Source: Odobenus rosmarus divergens (lineage: Eukaryota > Chordata > Mammalia > Carnivora > Odobenidae). From it: a DNA stretch of 64,000 nucleotides. Below, one piece after another: positions 59,001-64,000 of this stretch. Positions within the stretch are counted from its first letter, which is position 1. Each line of letters starts with the position of its first letter. Below the pieces are notes generated by a model that did not search any database, was not told the DNA's origin, and was given only the letters and a program-made list of their open reading frames with translations. Position numbers and translations under genes: made by a program. The stretch lies in the NCBI RefSeq assembly GCF_000321225.1, contig NW_004450380.1, positions 668,068 through 732,067 on the forward strand. The letters run 5' to 3'.

Positions 59001-59135
59001 ATGTTGTCCCTGTCTCAAAATATTGCCCAACTGGAGGCCCAGGTTGAAAAGGTTACAAGAGAGAAGACTTCAGCTATTAATCAACTCGAGGAAGTTCAAA
59101 ACCAGCTTACTTCCAAGGAAATGGATGTCACAAAG
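59001..59135 (+). CDS. SDCCAG8: SDCCAG8 exon 11 (45 codons, phase 0-0)
   Basis: Acceptor TTTCCTCTTATAG, donor GTACAA. It reads MLSLSQNIAQLEAQVEKVTR, then EKTSAINQLEEVQNQLTSKE and MDVTK, matching human residues 408-452. Regular hydrophobic spacing (L-I-L-V-V, then I-L-V-L) supports a dimeric coiled coil. The first codon is ATG by chance; it is not a start. The donor lacks the usual +5 G. A LINE-1 3' end stops 66 bp upstream, so the branch point must lie in the short unique stretch or in the L1 itself. Confidence 0.97.
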
Positions 59136-62013
59136 GTACAATGTGAGATTTTAGTTTAAAATTTTTTCCTAATGTACTAAGCCCAGAAAGCAGTTTGGAA
59201 TGGAAAAGTTTTGTTATTTAAGTTAGTAAAGATCCACATAATGGTCATTAAGCCAGCATTTACTTATTATTGGCAGGCCCTCTGATGGGTGCTGCAAATA
59301 CAAAAGATGAATTAGTCACAAATAATGTCCTGGAAGAACTGAAGGTTAAGTGGCTGAGACAGACTTATCAATAAGCAAGTTTCATTACTTTAATCATTGA
59401 ATATTTGGTCAAATTTATATTTCTAAATTAGATGGGAGAAATGTTTGCCAGAGAAAGCATGGCTTTGGTCTCTGCAATGATAGTAAAAGAGATTTATTTA
59501 CCACATGAAGAGGGTGCTTAACATAAAAAATTCTCCACCTCCCATTCCTTTTCAGACCTGGTCTCTAAAATCAAGGCTCAAATACTAAGTGTCTTATTTT
59601 ATTGGTCCCTAAATTTATACTTTAAAATATCACAGTGTCAAATAAATAAATAAAATCTTAAAAAAAAAATAAAATATCACAGTGTCTGTGCTATGGGCAT
59701 TACAGACTTGTAAACCAAAACTAAATTGTTTATAGTCTTCGCTCGTCACTGTAAGGTATGTATTTATGAAACACTAAAGTCCATGTGGATTTCAGCAATA
59801 AGTTGCTTTAAAACTAAGCAACTAAATATAGGCATGCATGATGTAATAAATTAAATCGATTGTTTTCTTTTTACCAATTTACACAGATGATTTTGTTTGA
59901 AATGCATACCTTTTCATACTGCATTTTACTTATCAACATATTTCCCTAAATGTTGACACATTTGTAATGCCATTGTTACTTATAATTTAGTAATTAAAAT
60001 TACCTTTAGTATATGGAAGAAACAAAGCCTATTTTTTTCTTGTTTTTCCCTTCAATTTCTGTAATTCTCCATTTGCTTTCTAAAATTCAAGCTAGCTAAC
60101 GTTAAAGTTTTAAAATACCATATTTGCCAATATCATCAATGTGTTTGTGTGGAGGGTAGGGGTAGAAGTAAGGGAATGGATATAGAGGGCTGGCAGTGGT
60201 TAATCCAGATTTATGGGGGAAAGCTGGTGGTGAGAGGGTCCAGTCCATTGCAGGAAGAGAACTTTCTGTTGGAATGTGTACGGTAAAGATACCCCTTCTG
60301 TCTTTAGAACCATCCAGAAAGACTCAAGCATCAGAAGCATGCCTCGCGGTGGCTCCAACCCTGAGATATCATTCCACTTCAATTTAATTTGCCCGTTTAT
60401 TTTAGATAAACTTAAGGGTTATGGATAAACTTAGCAGATGCTAAAGTGAAAGTAGTAAGGCAAGGGAACTTTAAAAATAAAATTAAGAGATGAAATAATT
60501 TTAAATAAAACAATGCTTAGACATATAATAATAAACAATAATTTTGTATTGGTATTGAGTTTGAAACACCATGGCTGGGTAATTATAATTTTTTGGTATT
60601 ATCAATTTGGGTTTTTTTTTCATTTCATTCATGTATATAAATCAAATAGGTTGGAATAAGAATAAGAAAGCAAGCAAATTTGGGCCCCTTTAATTTTTTT
60701 CTATCATTCTTAATTTTAAACTTTATTTAGCCTTAGAATTAATAACTTTTTGTAAATTACTAGTTTTTTTTTAATGAGAGGGGTCAGCTCTGACACATTC
60801 AAGGCATTTGAATTTCAAATCAAATTTTTTGTAATTTTATTCTTTTTCTAGCATTTTGAGGGCCATTGGGGAGAAACTTACTGACTTTCCTCTGTCTTGT
60901 CACTATAACCTTTAGACACAGATTTGTTTATTTTTCAAAGTATTTTTTATTTGATTATGGGAGATAGATATAGGTTTTATGAGATTCTAGTACCTCAATA
61001 ATGATGAAAACTAATTTCTGAAGTGCTAATCATCAGTTTTAGAGAAATACCAAAATTGGAAAAAGTTTCAAGCAACTATAACCTTTAGATGATACATGAT
61101 TTTTAAAAAGTTGTATTTGTATATCAGAGACTGAATTAGCAGACTTGTGTGTTAATTAATCTCTCTGCAGGTTCTCAGTTATCTCAAAAGCTCATAATTT
61201 CTTTGTTTAAATTTATCTGCTGATTGCATTTTCCAAATTTATTTACCTGTCTGTAGAGGCCCTGGATTGGAAAAAAAAAATTGTATAAAGAATGATACAC
61301 AACACTCTTAAGATGCTATGTATACTCATTATTTAATGATATGTTAAAATCATTTCACTTATATGTATATTTTCCTTTTAAGTTGAATGCTACTGTTATA
61401 AATGGTTCCAGTCTGTGCCTTTTACCAATGTTTATCAACTTAAATACATCGCACTGTGCTTAAGATTGACATTATCTACAAAGATTACAGTAAATACTGG
61501 GTTCTACTGTACACCTAAATACTATATAGTCTCTTAGCAGAGAGAAAAATTCCTTTATAAATTTCCTTAAATAAAAGCCTAACTGCTCAAATCTTTAAAG
61601 GAAAACTTTACTATATAGAATGTCTATTTAAACCACAACAATTTGAATGAATATTCACATAGCTTAATATTTTAATTAATGATTTTATCTATATAAAATA
61701 GAGATGATAATGCATTTTGAATGATAATGTGCAATTGAAACTGTTATTTTACACAAAAAAATTGGGGCACATTACTTAAATTTCTTAGTTATACATTTCT
61801 TTATCATAATTTGAAATTGTTAAACTCAGTAATACCTGATATTGCCTTCACATCTTAACAGAATACGTTGAATATTCTAACAGAAAATGCCGTTCTTAGG
61901 AAAGTTCTATTGTATTTTATTTATACGACCTCTAGGGGGCACCAAAAGATCTAATTGCAGGCATTGCCTGGTAGATTCCCGCAACTATTGATCTAGTTTT
62001 TACAATCTAACAG
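59136..62013 (+). other. SDCCAG8: SDCCAG8 intron 11
   Basis: GTACAA...TAACAG. Except for a 31-bp SINE tail insertion at 59640-59670, the intron looks like unique AT-rich DNA with no recognisable mobile element or coding block. Confidence 0.85.
59640..59670 (+). mobile_element. Can-SINE tail-only insertion (31 bp)
   Basis: Just AAATAAATAAATAAAATCTT and an A-rich end, flanked by a perfect 16-bp duplication AAAATATCACAGTGTC (59624-59639 and 59671-59686). Confidence 0.9.
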
Positions 62014-62130
62014 GTGTGCGGGGAAATGCGCTATCAGTTGAATCAAACCAAAATGGAGAAGGATGAGGCAGAGAAGGAACACAGAGGGTACAGAACCAAA
62101 ACTAAAAGGGATCTTGAAATTAAAGATGAG
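62014..62130 (+). CDS. SDCCAG8: SDCCAG8 exon 12 (39 codons, phase 0-0)
   Basis: Acceptor TACAATCTAACAG, donor GTAAGA. It reads VCGEMRYQLNQTKMEKDEAE, then KEHRGYRTKTKRDLEIKDE, matching human residues 453-491. The human frameshift position E474 (c.1420delG) aligns with the Glu of KEHRG. Human has HREFR where this copy has HRGYR. The exon is Lys/Glu-rich coiled coil, in phase at both ends. Exon 13 (human QEIEKLRIELDES) is not found in the remaining 1870 nt. Confidence 0.97.
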
Positions 62131-64000
62131 GTAAGAGATGACAAGTGTAACTACAACGATTAAAGACATAATTAAACATGTAAGTTATTTATTTCTATTA
62201 TATTGCTTCTAACTAATGGAACAATCCAGTTTGTACCATTAAAAGAATTTCATTTGTAGTTGCCTAAAATTATCACCTTTCACATGAAATGGTGAGAATA
62301 CAACTGCCTGCATATAAAATCCCAATCTGACAGGTCATAAATATACATTTGGATATGTGTATCTATTACTTACAAAAGTAAAAAAAAAAAAAAATGTTCT
62401 AATGCACAGTTTGAACCTAAAATATACGTACATAAAGTTCTTGAAAGATGCCAACTTGAATCCAATTTTAAGTGAAAAAGTTTAAAATTTGTAAGATGAG
62501 ATGAGTTGATATGTAAATATGTCAATCAAATTGATTGTTGGCAGAGCGAAACCAGTTTTAACTAAGATAACCATGAATACGTTTGCTCAAGAAGCCTTAA
62601 ATACAGGGAAATTAGAAATGTCAGGGGAAAATGCTGCTTACTTCCATTTCAGTTGAACAGATGTTTTATGTTATATCTTTGTTGAGATCATGTAGATACT
62701 CCAATTTTAATTGACGACATGGATAAAGTTTTGAGAGAGGCAGTTCTAATAGACTCATTTTGGGTTTTCTATATTTGTGTTACAGTACAGAACATCGAAG
62801 GCTTTCATTCTTTATATTCAATGGAAGTACATTGATAAATCTATTCAATTAAAATGAGTTCTCAGTGTCAGTATTTTTAAAAAATCACCAAAATTTAAAA
62901 GTAGGTAAACTTAAAAGTAATTTTTTTCAAATATATTTCTAATTCATAGTTTTTTATTGTACTTTCCAGCATCTTTTCCCTTTCAACCCAGTCAACTTTC
63001 TATGCAGATGATGTGAATAGATGATAGGGGAGTATTAAAAATGAAAGTGAATATGAAATTTAGTACTTGAAAAAGTTTTCCAAGTCATGGCTGAAATCCC
63101 TGGCACTAAATTAACATGTGAACAACCAGAATCAGATTTTGCTTTTGTACCACTATATTCAGAGTGTTATGAGTTTTAATTTTCAGAATTTTCATTATTA
63201 ATGTGTACAGATAATGAAACTATTTTATTGCATCCAGTTGGGGGCGTGCCTGATAGTGGAATTGAAAATCTTCCATCAGCAACCCAAGGTCTAGCACTAC
63301 CAAACCAAACAGAACTTTCCTTTCCTTTCCTGATATATTATGATTTTTTTTTTTTAAAGGGTATCATCTTGGTATGCTCGCTAGCATTGTTAAATACTTT
63401 TGTATTATTCTATAGCACCTGCCCAACATAACAACTTGGACTAATTAGAAAAAAAATAAGAGTGTCTGAGTTATTAAAATTACAGGATAATGTTCTAGGG
63501 AGACAAAACACTGTCGGAATAGTAAGATCACCATATCACTTGTAAATGAATAACGTGTAGAAGTATTTGTAATATTTGTCTTTCAGAGCTCTAGCTTGTT
63601 GCAATTAACCAGCAATGATGTGGAGGCCAAAGTGGCAGGATTTTAAAAGGAGCCATTTTCATTTGTAAACATTTCCTGCTTACTAGTCAAACATTAGCAG
63701 TTTTCATAATGATTTCTAGTGTTGTTTTTAGATAAAGATGTGCCTTCTTAGGAGGTCAGAGGGTTAGGAATAAAACCTTGGAATGGTTACAAGGTGTTTG
63801 TGATGGGATGTGCTTGTTATCATTTTCTCTGGGACAGAATGTGAGGACATCTTATAGGTACTCTTTGTAACTATTTTGTATTGAGCAGACAGTTTCAGAA
63901 AGGAAAGTGGTGGTGTCTCATTCCGTGGATCTGGAGGAGCAAAGCAGCAATTGTTCTTTGGTCTTTCAGCCATGACCTGACCTTCTGTCTGGAAGACCAA
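62131..64000 (+). other. SDCCAG8: SDCCAG8 intron 12 (5' part)
   Basis: Begins GTAAGA and runs past the window end. It is unique AT-rich sequence with no recognised repeat. No segment encodes the expected exon 13 start (QEIEKLRIELDES). Confidence 0.8.

Larger units (their letters stand above)
1..64000 (+). other. SDCCAG8: SDCCAG8 gene, internal part (exons 5-12 of about 18)
   Basis: Eight + strand exons read through all splice junctions as 355 uninterrupted codons of SDCCAG8, a coiled-coil protein of about 713 residues in human. Family knowledge: it sits at centrosomes and centrioles/ciliary base, and loss causes nephronophthisis-related ciliopathy (NPHP10, Senior-Loken 7, BBS16). The assignment rests on long recognisable blocks, for example LKCAQHEAVLSQTH, DDLMSALVSVRSSL, KELASQQEKRA and VCGEMRYQLN. 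Exon lengths 126, 141, 65, 189, 139, 153, 135 and 117 nt keep the frame. Exons 1-4 and 13 onward are outside, so no promoter, start codon, stop or poly-A site of the gene is visible. Confidence 0.97.

Noticed and set aside
63585..63645. Possible exon 13 after TTTGTCTTTCAG
   Set aside because: The following sequence does not encode QEIEKLRIELDES or any coiled-coil continuation and meets stops.

Overview
This is a window of mammalian nuclear DNA from a carnivoran. The diagnostic signal is about thirty copies of the carnivore-specific tRNA-Lys-derived SINE (Can-SINE). Its head reads GGGCGCCTGGGTGGCTCAG and its tail is a CT-rich tract, then AATAAATAAATAAAATCTT and poly-A. They lie beside carnivore-type LINE-1 copies. 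The SINE body and tail best fit a caniform, probably an arctoid (bear, seal or mustelid lineage); that finer placement is inference. No bacterial, plasmid or viral gene system and no CRISPR array is present.

The only protein-coding gene I can support is SDCCAG8 (serologically defined colon cancer antigen 8; NPHP10/BBS16), on the + strand. Eight consecutive internal exons are present: 12438-12563, 20397-20537, 26800-26864, 30077-30265, 39174-39312, 50804-50956, 59001-59135 and 62014-62130. They total 1065 nt and translate as 355 codons with matching phases at every junction and no stop or frameshift. By my recollection of the human protein they are exons 5-12, starting at human residue E141 and ending near residue 491. 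Exons 1-4 lie upstream and exons 13-18 downstream of the window. The product is a coiled-coil protein of the centrosome/centriole and ciliary base. Seven of the eight donors are GT; the exon 9 donor is GC (AAG|GCAAGT).

Almost everything else is intron. Intron 4 (1-12437) is almost wholly antisense LINE-1: a young copy at the left edge, a Can-SINE cluster, a young L1 broken by a SINE plus an L1 5'-UTR piece, and a very old nearly full-length L1 at 5318-11740. Intron 5 holds a twin-primed L1 (5' inversion) with clear target-site duplications. Introns 6 and 7 carry old L1, L2 and a Tigger-like DNA transposon. Intron 8 holds the most unusual structure: 235-nt inverted arms of about 97 % identity flanking an old LTR inside an old L1, with junctions that look like a template switch. 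Intron 9 holds a MaLR LTR, L2 and a ~550-bp alternating purine/pyrimidine (TG/CA) array grown inside a MER20-like element. Intron 10 holds L2, many SINEs and an L1 end only 66 bp upstream of exon 11. Introns 11 and 12 are mostly unique AT-rich sequence.

Repeat family names come from recognition of consensus patterns, not a database search. Boundaries flanked by target-site duplications are accurate to a few bases; boundaries of old elements are approximate.
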